64,000 nucleotides of DNA from Ignelater luminosus (taxonomy: Eukaryota > Arthropoda > Insecta > Coleoptera > Elateridae), in contig VTPC01000985.1 in assembly GCA_011009095.1 (NCBI GenBank), forward strand, positions 25,746 to 89,745. The letters run 5' to 3'. The notes beneath the pieces are model-generated. The model ran no database searches, was not told the DNA's origin, and saw only the letters and a list, made by a program, of their open reading frames with translations. Shown here one piece after another: positions 22,061 through 34,620 of this stretch. A program made the translations under genes and the position numbers. Numbering within the stretch: position 1 is the stretch's first letter; each line of letters starts with the position of its first letter.

Positions 22061-25000
22061 TATCAAGCATGTGTTTTTACTCATTTCTTGTACAGATAAA
22101 ACTGCATTTAGTGACGCATATTGGGTATTTTTGACAAACACATTTAACTGAAGAGAACCTCAAAAGAATAGTCATATGTTTACTCACGTCTACTTTATTT
22201 TGGCTACTATTAGTTGCGCATCTTATGAAAAGAAAATTTCTTATTAAAACAGTTACCATAATAAGACAATCGTAGAATAATGCAGTTGAAGATATCAAAG
22301 AATCTTGTCTAAAAGTTAAATCAAGTAAAGCTAACAGCAACTAGATTACTCTATGGAACAAAAAGGACAACGAACGGTAGCAGTACTTATCCCTTAAAAG
22401 AAATTTTTATATACATATTGCGATGGAATGTAGTCCAAAAACCACTATAAAGATTAAAACTAAAGATATTATATCATTTGGGGAAGAAGAAACATCTAAC
22501 CCAAATTCTATATTGAATTTTGCTGAACTCCAAGAAAAATAATTTAAATTGTTTTGTCCGTTACTAGAATTTTGCAACTCTTTCAATTAAGACGTGTTGA
22601 TTTGATGATAGTAAATGATTGATTTAATTTTTAAAAATTCTGTCAAAAAAAGTTACATAAAAAATTCTTAAATTTAATACAGATTTGCTGCTACCACTGA
22701 TGCTGGTGTTGCTTCTAGGCTCTAACTTTTTTCACTTTTTTTTATTTCCTTAAAATTAACTGCTATCTAAGTCTTAAAGAATCACAAATTTCTGAAGTTC
22801 TGAAGTAAGTTTTAAAGTATTTAGATGTTGCAGAACTTGGAATTTATAGGAAAGCTCTTTCTTGTTCTTACAAAAAAATACATATTATAGCTCTTTCAGT
22901 GATAAAATTGATATTTCTAGCTTATTATGCACGATTCTAAACTAAAAAATATGGCTTTCTGCAGAATCTTAAAGAAACAACACATTCCAACTGCAAGTAC
23001 TTTATCTTCGCTTTCTGTGTTATAATGAATTATTATGCCATACTATCTAATAGAACATGTTGATTAGTCCTACACATAGTTAAGATGGTTTCTTATCTTT
23101 TCAATTTATTATTTTAAACATTTAATTAAACATAAACACTTTTGTTAACTAAATTTTAACAGAATTTTAAAGAAGTGAGAATAAACTAAATTTACTCCTA
23201 GCTAATTAAGTTCAATAACATTCTGTAGTTATAAGCGTAGGATAATTAAAACATACTAGTGAATGCTTAACTGATAATGATAAAATGACTTGTTTAATAA
23301 TTTACGCATCTTTGTTGTTACATTCTAACATTTTCTTTATTGAATCTTTCGTTTTCCAGCGTTTCATTCCATGATATAATAGTATATTATTCAACGAGCA
23401 CATAATGTAGGCTTTTATGAAGAATCATCCGAGTGAATAATACCCATCATGTGCGAGTCAAATACGACGTTTTACCTACGATTCTAACACTTCTGAGAAA
23501 GATCTGGCGGTGGATTCCCCTGAGAGAGGCGATGTCCAAATTCTTGAATACGTAGAAGTCAATGAAAGTAAACAATCTTCACAAAGAGAGTTTTAGACCT
23601 GGAATACAAAGATTCTCTGAAGAGGACGTTCAAATTTTTTTCCTAATAATAAATAGGTTGAGATTATAACAATTTCTATTTTGTTTATATCTATAAATAG
23701 GCAACCAACAAAACACCGCTAGTAAATAAAATCCATACAATTCACTAGTGTTTTATGAGTATGGTTATATCCCTATGGTTACGGGTATAACGACTATATT
23801 ATTGAAGAGTGGTAGATAAAATAATATTATTAGAGCTTGCTAAAATTGAACATAATTAATTTTTAAGTTGTTTTAAATCTGTTTCCTGTTACAATACATT
23901 GTTTTGCACATAAAAATTAAACTAAAAGACTACTAAAGTGTCAACAGCCAGTTTACTTTTATTTGGCTTGTGCAAGTATTTATTACGATTGTCACGTAAT
24001 TAAACAGTAAGTGATTATGCAGTTGCAGTTTTATTACCTACAGCCGCGTAATATTTAGTTCTGTATTGTATTTGATTGTGTCGGTTTATTCTATTGTTAT
24101 TCTAAATTAGCGTAATTTAGTTAGATTTCCTGGCGAATTATATTAAACTGACTTTTAAACAGTTCGAATCTGTAAAATAACTGTGCCATAGAATATTTGT
24201 TCCTTGCTCCTATTTTTCATCTCTATTTCTTCACTTTGGAGCACTAAGCAATAAAGGGTTTTGTTGTGAGACGGCAAATTTCTAATTTAAATATCTGCTA
24301 TTTATTTCAGCTGGTATTGTTCATAACCTGCATGCAAGGTCTTTTTAACTGACTGTATGTCTATTCTTAAAAAACTAGAGAAAACATTCTTTATCAAATC
24401 TGGTACGCAAGGACTCTTCAAATAATTCGGACACCTAACTAGATTGTGATTACAGTTGTAAGCAAGTGATCGAACTTGCAATAGAACCAACGCGCGTTGG
24501 TATTTGCAATACAACAAGATAACATCAAGCAGAACTTCTTTAGGTTGCCCTTTTAATTTCATATAATTTCTTGAATTGTCTGACAGTTTAGTTATATAAA
24601 CTGTGAGTATAAGTTTCGTTGCCAACAATTTCTGAATATAAAATCATTATTAGACTTTTTCATAAAATCTAATCAAATTTATGTATTACATTTTAAAATA
24701 TATCTCTAGAGGTCATCGACATTTCAAATGAGATATAACATTTTCCCAAGCAAAACCTTTGCGACATCTTATTTAATTCACAAATAATAATATAGGTATA
24801 TTCCCTTAATCAAATTAGAATGATATGTAATAGTTTATCCTACTGTTTGTTTTTAATAATTTTTGTGCGCATGTTATTTCTAACAATTGATGTAATCTCA
24901 TACATTCACCTTTCATTTTTTACAAATTAATTTAATAAAGTGGACCTCAAAAATAATTGTAATGGATTTTCAAATTTTGACGTTTTTATTATCCTGCTCT

Positions 25001-27000
25001 ATTGACATTTTTAATACAATATATTTTAGAATGTGAGTCAGGGAAAAATCAATCAATACCATTAAGTAACTATCAATGACTATTTGGCAATTCAAGTTTT
25101 TTAAAACTTTTAGCTAAGATGCGTGGGCGTCGAAACGTCTTATAACCTTTTAATTTTGATAAATATTGTTTATAAATTACTTCTTATATGAAGTGTGGCC
25201 TTAATTCCTGCATCACGTCGTCGCTCTTATTTTAACAGCTCGTCAGTCCCAGAATAAACGAAATCATTTTGCAACAACAATCATTATGCAAGCGCATAAA
25301 CTATTTTAGAAATGTTAAAGCTATTACAAGGTAAGCATAAAAAGTTTTTAAATTATAAAATAATTCTTGTAGATCCAAACTATTATACATTTAAAAGTGG
25401 GCATTATCAAGTTTTTGTTTATTTTTAATAAACAGTATGATCTGGTATGTAATTGTTCATTTTAGAAATCTTTGTTCATAACAATAAAATGTCATTATTG
25501 TGTGTAATTAATAAATTCTAAAGGTGTATGTTTTTGCCAATGAGTGTGGAATATTGTACTGGCTGCTGAAACACCATAGGACAGTATTATATGAAGTAAA
25601 TATGACATCAAGCTTTTAATCACTTTACTTAAATAGGTTACGCCATCTTAATAAATTTGTCACATTTATACACAGTATTGCGCATTGGGGACATAAAAGA
25701 AATAATAATGACTATAAATTAATCACAAAAGTGAATGTTAGCAAATAGCATCGTAAACGGATCTAAATACAAATGAAGTAAATACTTGGTAACGTAAGAA
25801 GAAAATGTTTAAAATTCTTCCTGAACTGTTCTGATGTATGAAACGTAAGTAATTATATTTTTTATCTGTGCTTTTGTGTCAAATAAACTTAAATTAAATG
25901 AAATTCCAATGGCCTCGTTGAAAAGACGACCAGTTGAAAATAAATTTTAATAATAAATAAACACCCCTTATAAAGGACTGCTTTACTCTAGTAAATGATT
26001 AGTATAATTTCAAATAAACTCTTTTGCTGCTCTTGAGGATTTTACAGCTTCTTCTATTAAAACTGATGAAGAGGAAATTTGGCATTCATTTGGTAAATTT
26101 TAAATTAGTCCTTACATTAACCTTACAAGTATAAAACCATGTTGTTTTAGATTTATTAAGTAGTGCAATTTTAGGAATCAAGAATTTGTTGTGGTCGAAA
26201 CCATTTTATGCTGTTTTTGATGAGCTAATCTTTAAATCTTGAAAAAATTTGCTCCGAAACTCTTCTACGTTTCCGACGTTTTTTTTTGGCACATTAAGTT
26301 AGCACTATTTTTACTGGCATTTTATCAATTTAATTAATTTACATTTTTATTAATATCTGATAAAATACATCGATGTGTTTTACTTAACACTTGTCTTCAG
26401 ATATGTACTTTTCACTTTTAATCTATGCGGTGAGATCAATATATCAATGTGATGATAGACAGAAACGGTAGTGATAGTTGTTTTAGATGCTAATCTAAGA
26501 GAAGAATAACAAACAACATATTATTTTAGAACCATACCTGATACTTTTCACAAATCTATGAACGTCTATGATCGTGCGCTGTATCTATATAGCCCAATAC
26601 TGTTAACAATTGCGCAATGCCTTTGCAGATTAAATACTGCATACTGTTGTAAATCACGTCCCACTACAGCAGCAAACGGGTTAATGGAGACAAAAATGAA
26701 ACAGTCGATGAAACAGTACCATTGCTTTAATATTAAATAAGAGGTTGCTGTTCAAAAACAGATTAACTATAAGTGTTTACTCTGCGATTACGGTTACAGG
26801 TTAGGGTCAATACAAAATGTAAGCGCTTTAGTCATTATTTAAGCTTAAGGAGGCAATCAACATTAAAACTACATAAAGTAGTTGTTCAGAGGTGTTTGAT
26901 TTTATCCAAGCAGAACTAACATATATTATCAGGGTACAGCAATACATAAAGATCTGGTTGCCAAGTTCAATAAAACAGCAGAACATGTTTAATGTTTTCT
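22061..27000. other. A/T-rich stretch, no gene seen
   Basis: Dense stops occur in all frames. The 24302-24628 minus frame (108 codons) has no family resemblance and is probably chance. No inverted-repeat element was noticed by eye. Confidence 0.45.
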
Positions 27001-30000
27001 TTAAAAATAACTTGAACATATTTAAACCAAGCACGATGAAGTGGGTTCTGACTCTGAAAACCGCACGCATACCAATAAAGACGGTAATGCTTTTATCTTC
27101 GGTACTATTTTTGGTGAACAAATTGAAGTCTTTACTTGTAGTCAAGAGCGTAACTGTGATAGTGTCTATCATGTTATCCAATTTCCTTCTCCCGAGTTTC
27201 GTCTAATGCCTTCGGCTTTGAATAAGGATATGAAAGACTGTGCAGCAATTTGTATAATATCATCCTAAAATATCGATGAATTTTTTCCCTTTCCATGTGG
27301 AAACTAAGTGACAAAAAGTTGCAAATTCTATTCAATAAAGATCGATATCGCAATTAGCCTTTGTCGTTCTTGATGATATGAACTTATTTCCAAAGCCTTC
27401 TCTTTGATGGTCCAGACTCCACCCATAAATGATAACACCCTTTTTGGTATTAAACCCATAATATAAGATGACTATTTCAGTCTTTAAACCACTGACCACT
27501 CACTAGCTCCAAAAGGCATACTAAATTTAAGGTAGGTGTCTTCAATTCAATTTCTTAAAACACAGTTCTATAGTCTAATACATTCCTTTCAATAAATAAG
27601 AGCTTCGTACCATCATGTCTTTATTCTTTAGCGTACTCTGTACGGTCTTAACACAGATGTTTCGATTACAATTCAATTTTTTTTAATTAGGTGGCTGTTT
27701 CGCCAATACCACGATTTTGCAGAACGTCATCAAAAATAAATTGTTGACATTACATGCAACCTTGCAAAATTGTCATACTGAATCCGAGCAAAACATTTGG
27801 CTTGGTAGTATAAAGACTATCGACCAGAGATTTCAAGCCTACCCCTATTTCATTAACTTCGTTATGAGTTTCCACCCAACTACTGATCCATTAATAGATG
27901 CAGAGGAGGGGACGCGTTGTCTTTCATACTTTTCCTCGATAAGATTCTGGACTTCTTATCTAGTATAGAGGCAAGACTTTCGTAGGCGTAAACTTTTAAT
28001 CATCGGAAGCTTTATTAGAGAGGCCCATTTGACTCAAGGTTTTCATTTCTGTGAATGACGTGGTCTGACAATTAACGCCTAAACATGCACTGTTTATTTA
28101 TTTATTTGCTTTAGCAGTGCCCAAACAAAAAAGGTATTTATCAACACCAACAGATTTTATTCTGCCGATCAAATAATTCAAGAACAAATAGTATGTAATT
28201 ATGGATGTTGTGGTATATTTAACTATCAATGCGAATGTATTAAAGTCCGCTTGTCCAGAACTGAAGAGCCTTATTAAAATCACGTCAAACATCAAGCAAT
28301 AACTCATCTTAAAATCCTTTGACCTATTCGAATTCTCCTATAACTAGAAAGTTCATTGTATACGTTAAGTTTTCATTCTATATTTGTCTCAAATAAAGGT
28401 GGTTTTGGAATTATAAACCTCATTGAATCTTCTTTTCCCGTTATTATTTCAAAACATCCAAACACCCTTACTTCTCTTAAAGGTCTTACTCTTGTTGGGA
28501 CAAATTTTTCTTTCTTCTTGAAACTTTTCACGTTGCAGGTATACTATTGGTCAAAATGTTTTCAGTTACACGCTTGCTCTGGCAACGACTTACGACAGGG
28601 CTTGTCATCATCTACAAGTTCAAACTGTTTGGCAAATCTTGAATTCTGGTCTACACTTGACTACACTAAAGCCATTATTCTTTGTTACAAGGTTCTTCCA
28701 ACCGCCACCGATTCTCTATACAATCGGAAATAAAACGCCGAATATGTCACGCTTGGATGTAAGAAGCTCTAATCGCATGTTCTGTAAAGTTCTCCTGCCA
28801 CACATTGGCCTAGGATAAGGCAACATAATTTTATTGTGAAAAAATGTCAAGCGGTTAGAAAAGCAAACTGATTGCGATAATCTTGCAGTCTTCAAGCCCT
28901 TAAAGTGGATGTACGACAAAGAGGTTATAAAATGGCAAACTGAATCGTGAGATTTTGAAAATTGGTTTTCGCAAGTCAGATATTTATTCGTGTAATGACG
29001 CTTTCATACAACCTTTCCTTATTTACCAGTCATTAGTAGCTATAACAGCAACCCTAGATGATTTTGCTGCAACAAGAATTCCAACATCAGACAGCTTCTA
29101 GCAGCAAAATGCTTAGTACCAACTGATCCTTTAACATGTTTCAGTACCACACCATTCACCGAGATCTCTTTAGAAAATATTCTGCTCACATCCATGTCAA
29201 ACCTTCAGGAAATGATCCGGAAGTTGATGTCATGCTTAGATTGCAGCCTCACAATCTCTTTGAGGTGGTAGAAAAGGCTTATACCGGCAATACATCTTTA
29301 GTGAGTACAAACAAATGAATGATTAATACTATTTTACTAAGTTTCCAAATTTCCTATTTATACATTTCTAATAAGTTGACACAACTATAACAATGACAAT
29401 AACCAGGTTAATAAAATCACAGTGTAAAGATTTCGCAGCGTCAATCAGTAATACAAAAAGTCATGGAAAGTTTGTCGTCGGCGTAACTTCTGACGTGGCA
29501 GAAAAGTCAAATAAGAAGAATTGAGGAAGTACTGCTGACACTTGACTGAATCCGACTTCAACTTTTTTCTGCATAAACCTTACCATAATTAAATCAAACC
29601 AAATATTCGGGACATCGAACGTATCCGTAATAAACATCACCCTCGCCTGAAAAGAAGTGGTTTACTTAACACTTTCATTGCTGGTCTCCGATAGAAATAG
29701 CTGGAGTTGTCTGATGGCTAATTAAATGTTGCCGAGGATGTTCTCTAGATATGAGCTTCAATTTATTCTGAGTATCCATTGTAACCTGCCTTGTGTTTAT
29801 CGAAGAAATCGTGGGAAGCTCATCAACCTTCTACAGAGTAGAGAGAAGGCAGTAGTCTCAAGGTGGAAAACTGAGCATTTTGTAGATGTAAATGAGTCTG
29901 AAGGGTTCCTAACTTCGAATGCCACCACGCAAATAAAATTCAGTTTTGCTGCTGCTTGATGTAATAGTAGTGCTGAAGAATGGTATCCTGACTTCACCAA

Positions 30001-30010
30001 AAAAATCATG
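27001..30010 (+). other. coding-like patches of unknown identity
   Basis: Relative to its surroundings this interval is richer in open stretches on the plus strand: 27041-27268, 27717-27968, 28356-28733 (125 codons), 29136-29318 and 29726-29959. Their codon content looks less A/T-driven than that of adjacent sequence. No domain, signal peptide or catalytic motif was recognised, and stops separate the patches. It may be one decayed gene of a few hundred residues, or chance. Confidence 0.25.
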
Positions 30011-32440
30011 AACCTTTTTATTCAGCAGCAGATTGAAAAATAAGTAGATTTATATTTCTGGAAATATAGCTCTGCGATGCTTTTAACAAATTACCGACCC
30101 ATTTAAATTTACTAAAATACAATAAAGTTTTTCACATTACAATTTAAATTAATTTAATTAATTGTAAAGACGTCATTAATAATTTAATGTCTGTCATGAG
30201 TGAATAACTCAAGAAAATTATTAAATTTAATGAAGTTTTTCTGTTTGATTTAAAATTTTAATTCAAACAATAAATTTTATGTTTATAAAGGGATTAATAG
30301 TTATTGGTTTGATTTTATTTAAATTAGTTATAATTATAACAAGAATGATCTGGAATATATTTATTACACATTTCATCTTCATATCTTCGAAGATGTTTAC
30401 TCAAATTTTATTGCTGCATGTTTAAGTTAAGTTTTTTTGGGTTAATGAATTTGCATGGTAGAATGATAATTAATTAATAAGCATCTAATTATACGTAGTT
30501 ATTTAAGAACAGAGATCCTCCTTGACATACCTTCCTTATTTATTTTCTTTAGCAATGACTAATATTTTATTATATAAAAAAAATTGTCTATGGAGGAAGT
30601 TACAGATCCTGCATTTTAAATATAAACTGTTATATTAATAGCATTCTTTGTTTACAATAAATGAAATCCAAGGTTCGGTCATTTACGAGGTAAATTAAAA
30701 TTAACTTTGAAAACACGGAATACCTAGTATTCAATGACACTTGAACTGATTACAAAACGCACATGCAGTGGTTTCGACCTCCACTTTCAATTAACTAATT
30801 AAAGCATGCGCTGAACGAATCGCATAGAGGAGTATTTTGTTACCTATCAAGTGCGCATCAAGATAAATGCTCTTGTGGTTTATGTATTAAATCAATGGAA
30901 TATTATTAAAAAGATGAAACGCCATAAAAGATGCTACCCAGAATATTATGGCTGTTAAAGTGGAATTTTACGTAATATCGAAGCTATTCATTACATAAAC
31001 TAATTTTGTAAAATTTCCAAGATAGAAGAAAATAATACGCTGCAAAACGAGATGAAAAATGTAGTATATTACAAACTTTTATTTAAAAATACAAATAAAT
31101 TCAGTATTCGTCTTTATCGTCAAGAGTTAATTATTTTAAATTTGTATTGTGCAAGCTTAAAACGTACAATAAAGTACGACCTTTTCAATTATCATTCAAT
31201 CGTTCAACACCGCTCTAAACGACCGTTTTAGTTTCGTTTTGTTCCTACCGTCTGTGTGGTGCGACAGACCTGCTTGCATTCCTTTTATAATTTTTATTCC
31301 AGATTCAGTCTTACATTACGAACTAATAGTTCTTTCTCCTTTTAGTTGCTGTACTGTATTTATCTTTTACATATTTGAATCCACTTTTTTCTTTTGTTTG
31401 TTATACTACTACAAATGCAGGTAAAATTAACGTGTATACTATGTAGCTTACACTCGAGATTTTCAGAAATTTATATTTAAAGCACTTCTTATTTTACTGG
31501 TAGTGATTACATTACTTTGACAGCTCGCATTGCTTTGTAAATGAAAAGAATTTGTTCAATATAATTATCTAGAACCCTTAAAGTTCCAAAAGCTCACGCT
31601 AATAATTCACAGAAGTTATTTTAAAAATGTATAGTTAATTTTCATCTAGAATAAAATGACCTAATGACTTTAGAACAGAAGATCAGAACAGTTTTGTCAC
31701 TAAATTATTATCTTCATCTAGTCAAGTCTGTATGAATAATTCTAACCTGCAAAATAATTAAAAAATTTGAAATGCAAAAAAGCGACCAAATTCATATAGA
31801 AAATACGATGGAGGATTTAATAGAAGTTTACCTATGCCATTCGAAGCAAAGACATCAGTTTAGGTAATTATCCAGACTAATCGATAGCTACGATTTAAAT
31901 ATTGTCCAATACGATTAACATTTAATTATGTAATTATCATAAATTAATTATTGTTAAAAGCTTTCTGAAAATTACAAAAGTTAAATTTTCAGTACGTTCT
32001 GGTTTTTTATGTGTCTTTTAGGTAAATACATGTAATTAAACGCACCTCTGATATTCAGATAAAATAAAAGTTGCCTATATAACACTTTTTCTGTTTAGAT
32101 GGGGTTTGAACTCTATATCTGTTGGTTTACAGTCTTTTTCCTAAACAAATGAACTACCCGCTGTTGCTGATATGCTATAAAATATTCAGTGGACAATATC
32201 GTCAATAAAACTTGCAAACAGGTTTTGACTTCCCATTCTAAAATTCATAATTGTTAAGGTAAATCACAACATAGAAACAAATAGTTTCATTATACATTAT
32301 AGAATACAACGTCTATATTAATATCAAAAAAACCAAAAACCAAAAACTCAAAAATAAAATAGACATAAAACTGAATACGATCTTGTAAAGTTGAACAGAA
32401 AAAGTAAATCAATAAACCAGTCCTACGCTAACAACAATAT
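30011..32440. other. A/T-rich stretch, no gene seen
   Basis: Very low G+C, frequent stops in every frame, and no repeats noticed. Confidence 0.5.
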
Positions 32441-34620
32441 AAGTAGAAATGAGAAGAAGAAATCTTAAAAAAACAAAATATCTTAAAACAAGAAATGGAG
32501 ACCTTGATAATCCAAATCAGAAAGATGAGAAGTACTGGAAAACAAAATAAACACCAGAGAAACCAAGAAAAAAAATAACAGTAATAAAAGGAAATGGAAG
32601 TACAAGTAGCTATATTATCGGTGTAAACTATAAAATCGCCAACAGAAAAACCGTTTGTTACTGCAAAATGTGAAAAATGCGAGGATAAGATGGAAATTAT
32701 GAAAGCAAAAAGTTAGTTAGGAAAAATCCAAAATTACTTTGATAGTGACTTACCTTCTGAAGGAGAAAAAGTTCAGTTCAAACTGAGAAAACTGGCATCT
32801 GTCAAAAGAAAATCCAGCAAACGTGTCAAAGTAAAATAGAGGAAAATAAGTGCGGATGGACAAAGATGAGACTGGCGTACCCAAAGTAGACAAATTAAAG
32901 AAAGGAAGAGACAACCAAACCAAAAATATGGTTACAGATAAAAAGAGAACTGAAACGAAAACAAACACGGTAGTAGAAACGGTTAAAAATAAAGGATACG
33001 CAGTTTTGAAAAATGGAAACATGGTACACAAGAAGCTTAAACAGTAAGAGCATGAAACAATATTGGAAGGAACAGGAAGCATAACAATAGAGGACGATAA
33101 CCTACTAATATACTTGGGCAAGGGCAGAAGAATAACAATAGTTATCTGCTTTGCACTAAATTAAGATTACGCCGCTGAAGGAAAAGATAAATTTTGGGAT
33201 AAACTAGAAATAAGTATAGGAAGTCGCAAAGGAAAGCTAATTATACTGGGACATTTAAAGGCAAGGGTTCGCGAAAAATGTAGAGAACGAGTGGGTACAA
33301 TCGGATATCACAGAAAAAAAATTCAAAATGGGTTATGACTGCTCAATTTTGTATAGATAATAAACTTCTAATAGAAAATACATTCTTTGAGCATAAAAAA
33401 ATACATAGAATAACTACTTAGAAAAGTTGCAAATCGCAAAGAAGAATCAGTAATGGACTACATGTTAATACCCAACGAATCAAAACAAGAAGCTAAAGAT
33501 GTGATAGTTAAAAAAAGCCATGAAATTAAAAGCAATCATTATTTGCTAAAAGTTACTTAATTAGAGAAGATATACCTAAAAATAATGCAACATAAGAAAC
33601 TTGAAGACACATACAAAATCATAATAATCAAAGCATACAGGTAAATAATAAAAAGTAACAGACAGAAATAGGTGAAATTAATAGAAGAAGCCGGCAATAA
33701 CGATGTAGAAAAATTGTGGATGAGATTTAAAGAAGTAATTTAGTAATGCCACCAGCAGAAGATGTTAAACAAATAGATTATGCAAAAAAGAACTGCGAGA
33801 GTTACCCACAGAATAAAATTGCTAAAAGTTTGAAGCATTTACACAGCAAAACAATAAAACAAAGGAAGTAACCATAGAGCTACTGAAATAAACAGACAAA
33901 TACCAAGAAACGAACAAATAATAATTTACTGGGGAGAGTACTTCCAAGAACTACTAAATACACAATTGGATAAATCTAATAAGAACATGAACGATGCCAT
34001 GGTAGAACAATAAATTATGGCCCAAAAAATGAAAAGGTTTTATTTCGGCTATAAAAAGTTGCAGGCGAAAAACTTGGAAGTGTGTGCTTTTGCTGATGAC
34101 ATTGTTCTGTGCACGGATTCAAAATAAAAGATAAAGCATAATACGAGTGTGTGGAATTAAGTGCTACAGAAATATAGTAATGTAGATATAACCAAAATGA
34201 TGGTAGTCTCTAATAGTGTGGAGTACATTGATATAGACATAAATAGTGAAAAAATAAAACAGCTAAAAAATCTCAAACACCAAGGACATAAAATAAGAGA
34301 CTAATAGAATCTCAGCTGCGATAAGAATGTACCCTTCCTTAAGTAGGAACTTTCTGAACAAACAGGAAACGTCAATTAAAACAAAACAATATACCTACCC
34401 GCCCTGACTTAAAATCAAGACTACAAGCGACGGAAATAAAATTTCTAAGAATACTAACTTTAAGAATACAAAACAGAATAGAAAATGACGTGATAAGAAA
34501 TAGACTAGAACCAACAGTATTGAATGCTGAAACTAGAGAAACAGAAGCTCAGTTGGTTTGGACATCTTATAAGATTGAAAAGTGGTAATTGATGAGTTCT
34601 ATATTCAAAAACGAGGTTAA
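32441..34620 (+). pseudogene. non-LTR retrotransposon relic: endonuclease and partial reverse transcriptase
   Basis: A lysine/glutamate-rich leader (about 32450-33050, including the open frame 32850-33047) precedes an AP-endonuclease-like domain. Visible parts are RRITIVICFALN (about 33128-33163), DKFWDKLEISIGSRKGKLII with LGHLKARVREK (about 33188-33282; the usual GDLNARVG is degraded), and HKKIHRIT near 33394-33416. A linker reading NDVEKLWMRFKEVI lies near 33700-33741. The RT domain is reduced: the fingers are deleted, but AFADDIVLC (about 34088-34115), the catalytic FADD box, is readable. After it come NSEKIKQLKNLKHQG, RLQATEIKFLRI-like text and WFGHLIRLKSGN (about 34556-34588). The order matches the insect endonuclease-reverse transcriptase elements often annotated as craniofacial development protein 2-like. 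The clade, RTE-like, is inferred. There are many stops and frameshifts; the element is dead. Confidence 0.75.

Noticed and set aside
24080..24175. tRNA-like GTTCGAATC near 24142
   Set aside because: No cloverleaf: no acceptor stem pairing or A box at the required distance.
26828..27181. 117-codon minus-strand open frame, hydrophobic
   Set aside because: Leu/Ile/Phe-rich text is typical of translated A/T-rich DNA. It overlaps opposite-strand open frames and has no motif.
28356..28733. 125-codon plus frame as a stand-alone gene
   Set aside because: No start context, domain or homologous motif was recognised. It is retained only as part of the unidentified coding-like interval.
32750..33121. 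123-codon minus-strand open frame rich in Phe/Ser/Leu
   Set aside because: It is the antisense shadow of the Lys/Glu-rich leader of the plus-strand retrotransposon relic.
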